From contig JACKCV010000010.1 of NCBI GenBank assembly GCA_020633825.1, positions 1-32,836 of the forward strand: a DNA stretch of 32,836 nt, read 5' to 3'. Position numbers and translations under genes: made by a program. This document shows positions 19,501 to 26,227 of the stretch, in pieces. The notes below the pieces were generated by a model. That model worked only from the letters and a program-made list of their open reading frames with translations, had not been told where the DNA came from and did no database searches. Each line of letters starts with the position of its first letter. Position 1 is the first letter of the stretch. Source of the stretch: Fibrobacteria bacterium. Its GTDB lineage: Bacteria; Fibrobacterota; Fibrobacteria; UBA5070.

Positions 19501-21085
19501 GGAGCAGGGCGCGGACCGCATGCGCAAGCCGGTTTCGCTGCATGTCCAGGATGGCCGATTCCAGGGGGTGCGGACGGCGAGCGTTTCGGCGAAGGGCGGC
19601 CGGACCCGGTTGCCGTTGGCCACCCGCTTCCTGGAGGGGACGGAATCCGGCAGGCTGGAGGTGGTCCTCGACGCCCATCCGGGGGTCGATCGGCGGATCG
19701 GTCAGCTCCTGACCTATCCGCACGGCTGCGTGGAGCAGACGACCTCCATCGCATGGCCCCAACTGCACCTGGCCCGGCTGCTCGATCCGCGGGACACGGT
19801 GCTTCGGGACATCGCCCGTCGCCACGTGCGGGAGGCGATCGCCCGCCTGGACGGATTCCGCACCTCTTCGGGGTTGCTTTCCCTCTGGCCGGGCGAGTCG
19901 CAACCGTACGTGTGGGGATCCCTTTGGGCGGCCGGATTCCTGGTGGAGGCCGAAGCAGCCGGATTCCGTCTTCCCCACGGGCTCCTTCCGGATCTCCTCG
20001 ACGGCCTGCGTTCCCGGGGGATGGAAGACATGGGTCCCCTGGAGCGCGCCACCTGGATGGCGCTGCTCGCCGACGAAAGGGAGGAAGGCGCGGCCGACAC
20101 CACGACCGACACCACCGCGTTGCACTCCCTCTCTCGACAGGAAATGACCCAAGCGGCCAGATGGACCCTCGCGAAGGCCTGGGCGCGGGAGGGATTCCCC
20201 GCACGCGCCCGGGAGGAGGCCGGGCGTGCCGGGATCCCCGGGGAATGTCCCCGGGAGCTGGGTGGCACGTTGCGTTCGACCCTTCGCGACCAGGCGCTGG
20301 TGTTGGAGGCGATGGTCGAGCTGGATCGGGTCGAGGGGAGGGACTCGCTGCTGGAATCGGTCTGGGCGGCGGTCTCCGGTCCCTCCTGGCTCTCGACCCA
20401 GGAACTGGCCATGGCCCTGCGAGCCCTGGCCGCGGCCGACCCCGCCGATTCCGTGGCGCGACCCGCCAACGCGAAATCGAAGGTGCGGTGGCGGGCCGAC
20501 CAGGGGCGCTGGCAGGTGTTGGATCTTTCCCGGGGGCGCGCCTCCGTGGATCTTCCGCCCGGTGCGAGCTCCATCTCCCTGGAATGGCCCGAGAAGCGCC
20601 GCCGTCTCTCGGCGGAGGCGACGCGGTCGGGCCTGGTGCTCGAACCTGCGGCGGTCCCCGATTCGGGGTTGTCGTTGGAACTGGCCTGGAAGCTCCCCGG
20701 GGATCGGGAGGTGTCGCCCGCCGCGATCCCCTCCCAGACGGAATTCGTCTGCAAGGCGACGGTTCGCAATCCCTCCAGGAGGCCGCTTCCCAACGCCGCC
20801 CTGACGCTCTGGCTTCCGGCGGGCTGGGAGATCCGCAACGACCGCCTGGAAGCCGCCCGGGCCGGGAGGCGGGAAGGTGCCTCCCTGTTCCGCGACCTGC
20901 GCGAGGATCGCTACATCGAACACTTCGACCTCGCTCCGGAGGAGACGCGCGTGATCGAAGTGCCCCTGATGGCCGTCCAACCAGGCCGCTACCACGGACC
21001 GCAGGTCGAGGTGGAAGCCCTCTACCAGGAGTCCATTCGCGCGCGGCGCACCCTACCCGCCGTGGAGGTCACCCCCGCGCCTTGA
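16505..21085 (+). CDS. Alpha-2-macroglobulin family protein with thioester
   Basis: A 1526-residue secreted protein. Bacterial alpha-2-macroglobulins are periplasmic traps for proteases that breach the outer membrane. The N-terminus is a short signal peptide (about 1-17) without a lipobox, so it is likely soluble. MG-type domains include RLFPYTLRGVHRPGDSVVV, which matches the MG2 strand pattern. The thioester motif is intact: C1075-V-E-Q1078 in YPHGCVEQTT. An alpha-helical thioester domain and a C-terminal receptor-like domain follow. Residues about 800-866 hold a CxxC-x5-C cluster (C806, C809, C815) and a Gly/Ser/Met-rich flexible stretch (830-856) ending in basic residues; I infer this is the bait region. 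The usual partner pbpC is not adjacent. The gene stands alone between the sdhC terminator and convergent metF. Confidence 0.93.
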   Translation: MILASLLLSMVSLSVSGLPRTPLFHAPAQLEFLAPGGQLLPREARRLGIRAISLDSFDIAVRALPAQRLESFLLGEEMEDSLGTLPVVHRWHRVRAMDSLTHWTAWVDLDSLSRALGGPYLVVEASAPPEAVRPRMPSKACDTLRATHVYLVGSLGMIGTVLSDSMQEVVVYDQTSGAPLENARVQAMGPGGELRMEGRSDRDGRVVLRSDSLHSVVATTPTMMARAVVSEDGTTRNWQWGEEKTARQVSIRQDEGRWMVAPDGIRLFPYTLRGVHRPGDSVVVGCLVRGPGFSIPQGNPLRWSLRDPTGRVVDSFHTRVGKQGHEQWRLATTRAATTGSWEVVVRVDEALGSSRFRIEVDPARQLRVDDPMLQAAHGQSRFAVGVGASWLSGRPAEGLRVTWKVRLEPKYTPTRTYPAPWDRVRGRVISSVPREEFDTTIFSVLSAGGRSRLEFEIPAQLRRVPYLKLQVQPVVFPPGGRGVPGNWVVSSIGLAPVPHLRLRSSGDSVVIAGVLGTWKDSLEAGHSLRVRIDTGTAGTLCDSTFLSGDSIRFALSWWKARVRDTTWDTWFRVSLRATDDTSLRVEDRYRFGATGIRGKFGMLDLDDRTWSPSRVAVEADSADPRTLHEDSVIRAQARRELDPLSLGDTARLSWEAESPGMALVQVIQGNRILEQSWVATRRGRNEWSRVVGEEWAPGASVVVHDLAPRGSGMGGDLLRQEGKTFAVVPDSLAYEIVVVDSLRPLSTGIVRVRDRAGRGGEFVLGATDQGILDLDHHPVPDPLPSMWDPEQIGVAWWGGMGSWDRCQFCRNGNSCELSDEQAAAIGIGAMSGFGSGSGSGMALGAGGHGRGMSTRGSHNRLKREARPMAWVSRVLELPPQGREVRFPIPAYTGEIRLTAVGASGRSMGASSLQVPVRSPLELSWTAPLRLAPGDVSTATLSILGGRPGAGRLRVRTHGALESLSDTLADIVLDSLRQARWDVQVRASRGVGEGWIEAEVEQGADRMRKPVSLHVQDGRFQGVRTASVSAKGGRTRLPLATRFLEGTESGRLEVVLDAHPGVDRRIGQLLTYPHGCVEQTTSIAWPQLHLARLLDPRDTVLRDIARRHVREAIARLDGFRTSSGLLSLWPGESQPYVWGSLWAAGFLVEAEAAGFRLPHGLLPDLLDGLRSRGMEDMGPLERATWMALLADEREEGAADTTTDTTALHSLSRQEMTQAARWTLAKAWAREGFPARAREEAGRAGIPGECPRELGGTLRSTLRDQALVLEAMVELDRVEGRDSLLESVWAAVSGPSWLSTQELAMALRALAAADPADSVARPANAKSKVRWRADQGRWQVLDLSRGRASVDLPPGASSISLEWPEKRRRLSAEATRSGLVLEPAAVPDSGLSLELAWKLPGDREVSPAAIPSQTEFVCKATVRNPSRRPLPNAALTLWLPAGWEIRNDRLEAARAGRREGASLFRDLREDRYIEHFDLAPEETRVIEVPLMAVQPGRYHGPQVEVEALYQESIRARRTLPAVEVTPAP

Positions 21086-21171
21086 AGCGCGGACCGGGAC
21101 GGTTCCACCTCGAGGCGGGCGCACCGAGGGAGAAGCCGGGAAGGTGCGCGGACATTCCACCACCTCTTCAT

Positions 21172-21207
21172 GGCGGGAGGTGCGGGGATGCAAGCCGCAC
21201 CTCCGCC
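21172..21207. terminator. 13-bp GC hairpin between convergent genes, no T-tract
   Basis: GGCGGGAGGTGCGG (21172-21185) pairs with CCGCACCTCCGCC (21195-21207), with one bulged G and loop GGATGCAAG. It lies eight bases past the metF stop and 86 bases past the macroglobulin stop. It probably ends both transcripts, although no T-run follows on either strand. Confidence 0.55.
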
Positions 21208-21215
21208 CGGGAGCC

Positions 21216-22091
21216 CTAGACGCGCGGGAACAATCCCCGTTCCCGCAGCGATCCCACGATGCGCGGGGAGGCGGTGCTCTTGTTCAAGGTGTAGAGATGG
21301 ATTCCCTCGACCCCTTCCGAGACGAGGCGGACGATCATCTCGGTGGCCTGGACGATCCCGGCTTCGGCGATGGCGGCGGGTTCGGATCCGGCGGCCTCGA
21401 TGGCGGAGACCACCGATTCGGGCACGTGCTTGACGAACCGACGGGCCGCGGCGAGGCTGCCGATGGGCATCACACCCGCCACCAGGGGGATGCTCACCCC
21501 GGCGGCACGGGCCTGGTCCCGGAAGGAGAGGAACGCGTCCACGTCGTAGAAGAGCTGACTGACCGCGAAGGACGCTCCGTTGTCCTGCTTGAGTTTCAGG
21601 AACTCCAGGTCGGAAGCGGCCGAGGTGGCTTCGGGATGGATTTCGGGATAGAAGGCGCAGGCGGTGCGGAATCCGCCCCGCCGGGCGATGTGGGCGAGAA
21701 GATCGGAAGCGTGGGCGAATCCGTCGGGATGGGGAACGAAATCGGACTGGCCCTTCGGGGGGTCGCCCCGCAATCCGAGGATGGTCTGCACCCCGGCTAC
21801 GGCCAGCTGGTCGAGCACGCGGTCGATTTCCTCGCGGGAATGGCCGACGCACGTGAGGTGGGCCATCACGTCCAGGCCGTGGTCGCGATGGATCTCCGAG
21901 CAAAGATCCACCGTCTTCTCCCGGGTGGAGCCTCCCGCACCGTAGGTGACGGACACGAAATCCAGCCCGAGGTCGTCGGACGCCAGCAAGGTCTGGCGCA
22001 GATCGCTCCACCCTTCGTCGGTCTTCGGAGGGAAGAATTCGAAGGAGAGGGTGGGAGTGGAGGCGGAGGGCAATTCGAAGCTCATAAACAT
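21216..22091 (-). CDS. metF: 5,10-methylenetetrahydrofolate reductase
   Basis: MetF reduces methylene-tetrahydrofolate to methyl-tetrahydrofolate with NAD(P)H and FAD, supplying methyl groups for methionine synthesis. The 291-residue TIM-barrel protein shows SFEFFPPKT near the N-terminus, with E18 equivalent to the catalytic E28 of E. coli. It also has FVSVTYGAGGSTR, LTCVGHSREEI and ILGLRGDPPKG (conserved FAD-site Asp), and FYPEIHPEA. Two starts are possible, ATG 22091 and ATG 22085. Neither has a Shine-Dalgarno, and a TATTAT hexamer sits directly upstream. Methionine synthase is not in the window, though the cobalamin operon 12 kb away could serve a B12-dependent one. It is divergent from the carbonic anhydrase gene. 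Confidence 0.97.
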   Translation of the reverse strand: MFMSFELPSASTPTLSFEFFPPKTDEGWSDLRQTLLASDDLGLDFVSVTYGAGGSTREKTVDLCSEIHRDHGLDVMAHLTCVGHSREEIDRVLDQLAVAGVQTILGLRGDPPKGQSDFVPHPDGFAHASDLLAHIARRGGFRTACAFYPEIHPEATSAASDLEFLKLKQDNGASFAVSQLFYDVDAFLSFRDQARAAGVSIPLVAGVMPIGSLAAARRFVKHVPESVVSAIEAAGSEPAAIAEAGIVQATEMIVRLVSEGVEGIHLYTLNKSTASPRIVGSLRERGLFPRV

Positions 22092-22107
22092 ATCATAATA
22101 TCATGAT
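22091..22107 (-). promoter_or_regulatory. AT-rich direct repeat and -10 abutting the metF start
   Basis: On the plus strand TATCAT is repeated at 22091 and 22099, and the second copy overlaps the palindrome ATCATGAT (22100-22107). On the minus strand this gives TATTAT (22100-22095), a good -10 match, about ten bases before the ATG at 22085. It is a clear AT-rich island in GC-rich DNA. No MetJ-type or SAM-riboswitch pattern was recognised. Confidence 0.4.
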
Positions 22108-22238
22108 GCGATGAAATGCAAGAGGGTCGCAAAAAACACCCGTCCTTGGGAGGCGAAGTGGAATTCCTCCGAGGAAGGTTGCACACGAGGGGGTGGAGGG
22201 GATAGCATGGTTCCATCCCTCAACCAGGACCAAAGCCC

Positions 22239-23021
22239 ATGTGCGACACCTGTCCCGACGCCTCCCGGCGACAATTCCTGCAAACCGCCATGGTGGGAGC
22301 CGCCGGAGCCGTGTTGCTACCCGCCTGGGCCCTGGCTTCCGACGGACACGGAGCTCCCAAGGGCAAAGCGATGGCCAAACCGGGGAAATCCGCCGAGCCT
22401 CCCGCGGAAGCCCATGCTTCCCCCTCGGGAGCCTCGCTCACTCCCGACGAGGCCTTGGCCCGGCTCCTCGAAGGCAACCGCAGGTTCGTCGCCAACAAAT
22501 CCTTCCACCCCAACGAGACTCCCGAAGCCCGGGAGAAGCTCGCCAAGGGCCAGAACCCCTTCGCGGTGATCCTGGGCTGCGCCGATAGCCGGGTCCCCCC
22601 CGAGGTGGTCTTCGACTTCGGGCTGGGCGACCTCTTCGTCATCCGGGTGGCGGGAAACATCGTGGAGGATGCGGGGGTGGGGTCCATCGAATACGCCATC
22701 GACCATCTGGGGACCCCGTTGATCGTGGTGCTGGGGCATGAGCGATGCGGGGCGGTCTCGGCGACGATCCAGACCCTCGACGAAGGAGGCGAGGCTCCCG
22801 GGCAGATCGCCGAGCTGGTCCGGAAGATCAAGCCGGCGGTAGAGGCCGTGACCAAGGTGCCCGGGGATCGCGTGGACAATGCGGTGCGGGAGAATGCCCG
22901 CCGCATGGCTGCGGAGATCGCGGGCTTGGAGCCCATCCTCAAGGAAAAAGTGGATGCCGGCAAGCTGAAAGTGGTCGCCGCCCGCTACGATCTCGACTCC
23001 GGAGTGGTGGAAATCCTCTAG
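22239..23021 (+). CDS. Beta-class carbonic anhydrase with Tat signal
   Basis: It interconverts CO2 and bicarbonate at a zinc site. The 260-residue protein begins with a twin-arginine signal, S9-R10-R11-Q-F-L, then a hydrophobic stretch ending in AWALA. This predicts export of the folded, metal-loaded enzyme to the periplasm. A Pro/Ala-rich linker (about 35-65) follows. Zinc ligands are C114, H167 and C170 in GCADSR and GHERCG, and D116-R118 form the conserved dyad. The C-terminal VVAARYDLDSGVVEIL is typical of the family. A start at 22239 is supported by the position of the Tat motif; no strong Shine-Dalgarno is seen. It is divergent from metF, with DUF683 and EamA genes downstream. Confidence 0.95.
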   Translation: MCDTCPDASRRQFLQTAMVGAAGAVLLPAWALASDGHGAPKGKAMAKPGKSAEPPAEAHASPSGASLTPDEALARLLEGNRRFVANKSFHPNETPEAREKLAKGQNPFAVILGCADSRVPPEVVFDFGLGDLFVIRVAGNIVEDAGVGSIEYAIDHLGTPLIVVLGHERCGAVSATIQTLDEGGEAPGQIAELVRKIKPAVEAVTKVPGDRVDNAVRENARRMAAEIAGLEPILKEKVDAGKLKVVAARYDLDSGVVEIL

Positions 23022-23063
23022 GTTCCCTCGACGGGAGGTCTTTGCATCCGGTGTGGAAAACCG

Positions 23064-23069
23064 TACCTT
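23064..23069 (+). promoter_or_regulatory. Candidate promoter of the DUF683 gene
   Basis: TACCTT followed by GG lies 30 bases before the start codon. TTTG (23041-23044) precedes it by 19 bases, so the pair resembles the Bacteroidota-style TTTG-N19-TAnnTTTG layout. This is suggestive only. Confidence 0.35.
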
Positions 23070-23099
23070 GGAAACAGGGACGCGGCGAGGATCGCACGC

Positions 23100-23303
23100 A
23101 TGGACATTGAGACACTGAAACAGGAAATCCGCAAACTTTCCAGCGCGGCTGTGAAAGCCAAGATGGATCTTCACGATTTGACCGAGGAACTGCCTCTGGG
23201 TTGGGAAACCATTCCCGAGTTGTCGAAGATCGCCTTCGAGGTCTACCGCGAGTTGGCCGACAAGAAGGCGGCCTTGAAACAATTGGAAAACGCCTCCTCT
23301 TGA
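23100..23303 (+). CDS. DUF683 / CCE_0567-type small nitrogen-fixation-associated protein
   Basis: A 67-residue, helix-rich, coiled-coil-like protein. The central block KAKMDLHDLTEELPLGW followed by ETIPELSK and a C-terminal charged helix matches from memory the DUF683 (Rop-like) family. Members such as Cyanothece CCE_0567 are small metal-binding proteins usually encoded beside nifX in nitrogenase clusters. Its biochemical role is not settled. ATG 23100 has GAGGAT about nine bases upstream. Here no nif gene is adjacent: a carbonic anhydrase precedes it and an EamA membrane protein follows. The family assignment is from the sequence pattern only, so a search is needed to be certain. Confidence 0.7.
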   Translation: MDIETLKQEIRKLSSAAVKAKMDLHDLTEELPLGWETIPELSKIAFEVYRELADKKAALKQLENASS

Positions 23304-23341
23304 GCGGAATGACCGCAATCCTCTGGTAGGGGCTCGGGGTC

Positions 23342-23347
23342 TATCTT
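23342..23347 (+). promoter_or_regulatory. Candidate -10 element before the EamA leader
   Basis: TATCTT followed by GG lies 29 bases before the ATG of the short leader ORF. No clear -35 is present. Confidence 0.3.
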
Positions 23348-23376
23348 GGTGCACCACTTGACCCAGGAGAGCCGCC

Positions 23377-23415
23377 ATGAACCCACACCACCATCGCTCG
23401 CGAGTCCGTCCATGA
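23377..23415 (+). CDS. 12-codon leader ORF coupled to EamA gene
   Basis: ATG 23377 is preceded by AGGAG at an ideal seven-base spacing, the best ribosome-binding site in this neighbourhood. It encodes MNPHHHRSRVRP and stops at TGA 23413-23415. That stop overlaps ATG 23412 of the EamA frame as ATGA. The EamA start has no Shine-Dalgarno of its own, so ribosomes finishing the leader would restart there. The peptide has three consecutive His and three Arg. It might sense translation, or it may only load ribosomes. A frameshift in the assembly is the main alternative. Confidence 0.5.
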   Translation: MNPHHHRSRVRP

Positions 23416-23849
23416 GCCCCCAGGTCATGGGACTTGTCGTGGGGGGACTGGTTCCGGCCGTCGCCTATGCGTTGTTCGCGATCTGGACCAAGTCCGGCTC
23501 CCAGGCCGGGATCGGTGCGGGACCGTTCATGGTCCTGATCGGGACCGCCTGCGTCCTGGTCGGCGGGCTGTTCTCCTGGTTGCTTCCGGCGGACTGGAAT
23601 CCCCGCTCCGCCGCTTGGTCCTTCGCCGCCGGCGTGGTGTGGGCCGCGGGAACCGGATTGGTCTCCTTCGCCCTGACCCGGTACGGGATCCCCATTTCCA
23701 AACTCAACCCCATCTACAACACCAACACCCTCATCACGGTTCTCCTGGGTCTGGTGGTGTTTTCGGAATGGAAACAGGTGAATGCCCTCCAACTTCTCGG
23801 GGGGGCGACTCTGATCCTGGTGGGATCGCTTCTGGTGAGCCGCGCGTGA
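23412..23849 (+). CDS. Single-domain EamA/DMT-type membrane transporter
   Basis: A 145-residue membrane protein with about five hydrophobic helices. It looks like one EamA repeat of the drug/metabolite transporter superfamily, whose usual members carry two. PIYNTNTLITVLLGLVVFSEWK resembles the end of an EamA domain, and small single-domain members are thought to work as dimers. Substrate unknown. The start at ATG 23412 is inferred from the ATGA overlap with the leader ORF. ATG 23427 and a TTG at 23346 are alternatives, since the frame stays open upstream. The next gene begins within its stop (TGATG). Confidence 0.75.
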   Translation: MSPQVMGLVVGGLVPAVAYALFAIWTKSGSQAGIGAGPFMVLIGTACVLVGGLFSWLLPADWNPRSAAWSFAAGVVWAAGTGLVSFALTRYGIPISKLNPIYNTNTLITVLLGLVVFSEWKQVNALQLLGGATLILVGSLLVSRA

Positions 23850-24688
23850 TGTCTCGCGGGGTTCCTCGGCGCGGCAACCACCGCAAGGGCTGGGTCGCGT
23901 CCGTCCTGCTGGGTGGCCTCGTCGGGCTGTACGTGGTGTACGGCGGCACCCTGTTCGCCGTGCAGCGTTCCTTGGTGTTCCCGGGGAAGGTCAACCCCCG
24001 ATCTCCCGACAGCCTCACCCGATGGATCGAGACTCCCGATGCCACGGTGGAGATGCGTTGGTTTCCCGCCCCTGCGGATTCCCAGGGATGGACCGGAATG
24101 TTCTTCCACGGGAACGCGGAGGTCGTCGACGATTGGCCCCTGTCGGTGGAGCAGTGGAATCGACGGGGAGTGTCGGTCTTGCTGGTGGAATACCCCGGGT
24201 ACGGGAATTCCCGAGGCAAGGGACCGAGTCAGGAACGCATCCGGCAGGTGGCCGAAGCCGCCTACGACTGGGTGGTGACCCAGCCCGAGGTCCAGTCCAA
24301 CCGCGTGTTCGCCGCAGGGCGTTCCCTGGGAGGCGGGGTGGCCTGCGATCTGTCCACCACGAGACCGCTGGCGGGATTGTTCCTGCAATCGACCTTCGCG
24401 TCGGTTCGAAGGACCGGATCGCGTCGTTACAAGGTTCCGGGTTTCCTGGTGCGGGATCCCTTCGACAATCTTTCCGCCTTGGCGGCCTTCCAGGGTCCCG
24501 TATTGGCCATGCACGGCACGCAGGATGGAACCATCGATTTCGGGGACCTCGACCAGATCCGGGCGGCGCAACCCAGGATGCGTGCGGTGGTTTTCCAGGG
24601 GCACGGGCACAGCACCCTTCCAGGGCCCGACACCACCCTCTATTGGAGCGAGATCGACTCCTTCCTGGTGCGCATCCGCGACCGTTGA
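23849..24688 (+). CDS. Membrane-anchored alpha/beta hydrolase
   Basis: A 279-residue serine hydrolase-fold protein with an N-terminal membrane anchor (about 15-35, after a basic start), resembling the Bem46-like group. FFHGNAE forms the oxyanion side, nucleophile S159 lies in GRSLGG, acidic D226 in HGTQDG, and the catalytic His is H252 or H254 in GHGHST. Substrate unknown; the family includes esterases and lipases. ATG 23849 overlaps the EamA stop as TGATG, with GGTGAG upstream, so it is the last gene of that small operon. A bidirectional terminator follows. Confidence 0.88.
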   Translation: MSRGVPRRGNHRKGWVASVLLGGLVGLYVVYGGTLFAVQRSLVFPGKVNPRSPDSLTRWIETPDATVEMRWFPAPADSQGWTGMFFHGNAEVVDDWPLSVEQWNRRGVSVLLVEYPGYGNSRGKGPSQERIRQVAEAAYDWVVTQPEVQSNRVFAAGRSLGGGVACDLSTTRPLAGLFLQSTFASVRRTGSRRYKVPGFLVRDPFDNLSALAAFQGPVLAMHGTQDGTIDFGDLDQIRAAQPRMRAVVFQGHGHSTLPGPDTTLYWSEIDSFLVRIRDR

Positions 24689-24713
24689 TCGAACGACGTT
24701 CCGCGAAAAGGAA

Positions 24714-24749
24714 AACGGCGGCCGGAGGGAATTCCGGTCGCCGTTGTTT
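24714..24749. terminator. Bidirectional terminator between convergent genes
   Basis: AACGGCGGCCGG (24714-24725) pairs with CCGGTCGCCGTT (24734-24745) around loop AGGGAATT, a 12-bp stem with one G-T pair. TTGTTT follows on the plus strand. On the minus strand the stem is followed by TTTTCCTTTT. It would end both the hydrolase and the sulfide:quinone oxidoreductase transcripts. Confidence 0.85.
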
Positions 24750-24795
24750 CATGATCCCCTGAAGGAGCGTTCCGCCGTCAGGCGGAAGCCGGAGG

Positions 24796-26001
24796 TCAGG
24801 GCATCCAGGCCATGCCGTGGCGGTACTTGAACAACAGGGTCTGTTCCACGAACCACTTGTTGAAGTCGCCGAGGATGTTGGGAAGCATGACGGCGAACTT
24901 GCGCGGGGGGAAGAGGGTGTTGGAGAGGATCACCACTTCCTTGTTCCCCGCGTCCATCACGCACACCCCCGGGATCTTGCCGAACGGCAGGCAATGGTCG
25001 GGGGCCTTGCCGGAAAGCGTCGCCTTGATGTTGCGTGCCACCACCTTGGCCATCTCGTCGGTGGGGAATCCGGTCTTGGGCACACCGAAGGGCACATCGC
25101 CCTTGAAGGGGTTCACGACCTTCACCGACAGCCCCGCCGCGTGGACGTTGGGGAACTCGACGTGGCGATATCCGTCGGTGGTGGGGATGAATCCCTTCTC
25201 GTCGCCCAATCCCGGGGAATTGAAGACGAGTTTCGCGCCGCGGAAGGGAGGGACCAGCATGCTCCACTTGGACGGCAGGACTTCCCCGCTGGCCAGCACG
25301 ACGCTGTCGGGACGGACTTCGGTGATGGCGGCGTTGTCGCGGTAGGAGAGGCCCTGCATCTTCAGGAAACCCTTGAGCATGGTCTCGCCGCCGGTGATCC
25401 CGCCGATGCCGAAATGTCCGAGGAACGGCTCGGGGGTGACCCAGGTGATGTCGATCTTCTTGCGGATCCCGCGTTTGCGGGCCTGGTGGTCGAGGTTGAA
25501 CAGGTATTCGTATCCGGCGCCCATGCAGGAGGCGCCCGGAACGGCACCGACCACCACCGGGCCGGGGTCTTCGAGGAACTTCTCCCAGGCCGCGTAGGTC
25601 TCCTCGGCGTCGGGGGGGGTGAAGATCGAATGGCTGTTGGCCTTCGGTCCCAGTCCAGGCACGGTGTCCCAGGCCAGTTCGGCGCCGCTGGCGATCACCA
25701 CATGGTCGTAGGCGAGGTTGCCGCCCTTGGCCAGTTCCATCCGGTTCTCGGTCGGAACGATGCGGACCACCTCGTCGAGGATGAATTCCACACCCTTCTT
25801 CTCGAAGGTGGCTCCCGCGTCGAAGGTGATGTCGGAAACCTTGCGTCTGCCGAAAGGCACCCAGATCAGGGATGGGATGTACACGAACTCCTGGGAGCGG
25901 GAAACGACGGTGACGTGGACCTCTTTTTTCAGGAGCCGTTTCAGCTCCAGAGCGGCCGTGAGCCCACCGAAATTTCCTCCGACGACGACGATGCGGACCA
26001 T
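24796..26001 (-). CDS. Sulfide:quinone oxidoreductase-like flavoprotein
   Basis: A 401-residue FAD-dependent membrane-associated enzyme that would oxidise sulfide and pass electrons to quinone. The N-terminus has the dinucleotide-binding IVVVGGNFGG motif. Two redox cysteines of the family are present: C159 in ASCMGAGYE and C347 in GVCVMDAGN, equivalent to C156 and C347 of Aquifex SQR. The third cysteine of classical SQR is replaced by Phe (HSIFTPPDAEE). A C-terminal hydrophobic, basic region fits membrane association. ATG 26001 is chosen because AGGAGG lies seven bases upstream and the fold begins at once. A 43-codon upstream extension is non-coding. It lies alone, convergent to the alpha/beta hydrolase and divergent from a nucleotide cyclase. 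The substrate is inferred from motifs. Confidence 0.88.
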   Translation of the reverse strand: MVRIVVVGGNFGGLTAALELKRLLKKEVHVTVVSRSQEFVYIPSLIWVPFGRRKVSDITFDAGATFEKKGVEFILDEVVRIVPTENRMELAKGGNLAYDHVVIASGAELAWDTVPGLGPKANSHSIFTPPDAEETYAAWEKFLEDPGPVVVGAVPGASCMGAGYEYLFNLDHQARKRGIRKKIDITWVTPEPFLGHFGIGGITGGETMLKGFLKMQGLSYRDNAAITEVRPDSVVLASGEVLPSKWSMLVPPFRGAKLVFNSPGLGDEKGFIPTTDGYRHVEFPNVHAAGLSVKVVNPFKGDVPFGVPKTGFPTDEMAKVVARNIKATLSGKAPDHCLPFGKIPGVCVMDAGNKEVVILSNTLFPPRKFAVMLPNILGDFNKWFVEQTLLFKYRHGMAWMP

Positions 26002-26077
26002 GATGCGCCTCCTGTTGCGGCAGGGTCCGAGGTGGAGCCTGCGCGGTGCTTCTGAGACATGGATGCTCGCCGGGGAC

Positions 26078-26148
26078 AACATGTTACAGCAATAACGGAC
26101 TTTTTTCTCTTTAATAGGAGTGGATTGCATCTAAATGCAGTTTGCATC
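26078..26148. promoter_or_regulatory. AT-rich divergent control region with several repeats
   Basis: The 226-base gap between the oxidoreductase (minus) and the cyclase (plus) holds a palindrome AACATGTT (26078-26085) and an inverted repeat GTTA-N6-TAAC (26083-26096). It also has TGCAT-CTAA-ATGCA (26126-26139) and TTGCATC repeated directly at 26125 and 26142. A T-tract (26101-26106) lies between. No classic operator was recognised. The density of symmetry suggests a regulated promoter for one or both genes. Confidence 0.4.
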
Positions 26149-26213
26149 CATTTGGGTGGGAGCCCCCGCTGCCCGCGCGGGAAACGAAGTCTGCGTCGCG
26201 CTTTGCGGATGTC

Positions 26214-26219
26214 TAGGTT
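26214..26219 (+). promoter_or_regulatory. Candidate -10 element of the cyclase gene
   Basis: TAGGTT followed by TGG lies only eight bases before the ATG at 26228, so the transcript would be leaderless or nearly so. No Shine-Dalgarno is seen at that ATG. Confidence 0.35.
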
Positions 26220-26227
26220 TGGATCCT

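Noticed and set aside
10302..21085. Transpeptidase and macroglobulin as a split pbpC-yfhM system
   Set aside because: The transpeptidase lacks the glycosyltransferase and C-terminal domains of PbpC, lies on the other strand and is coupled to aroA instead.
22092..22238. SAM riboswitch or MetJ boxes upstream of metF
   Set aside because: No kink-turn plus P1 arrangement and no AGACGTCT-like repeats are visible, and the start abuts the AT-rich repeat.
26135..26227. Longer cyclase N-terminus from ATG 26135
   Set aside because: AGGAG is 14 bases from that ATG, too far, and the added residues (with several Cys) do not resemble a signal or sensor domain. The segment also contains the -10-like TAGGTT.
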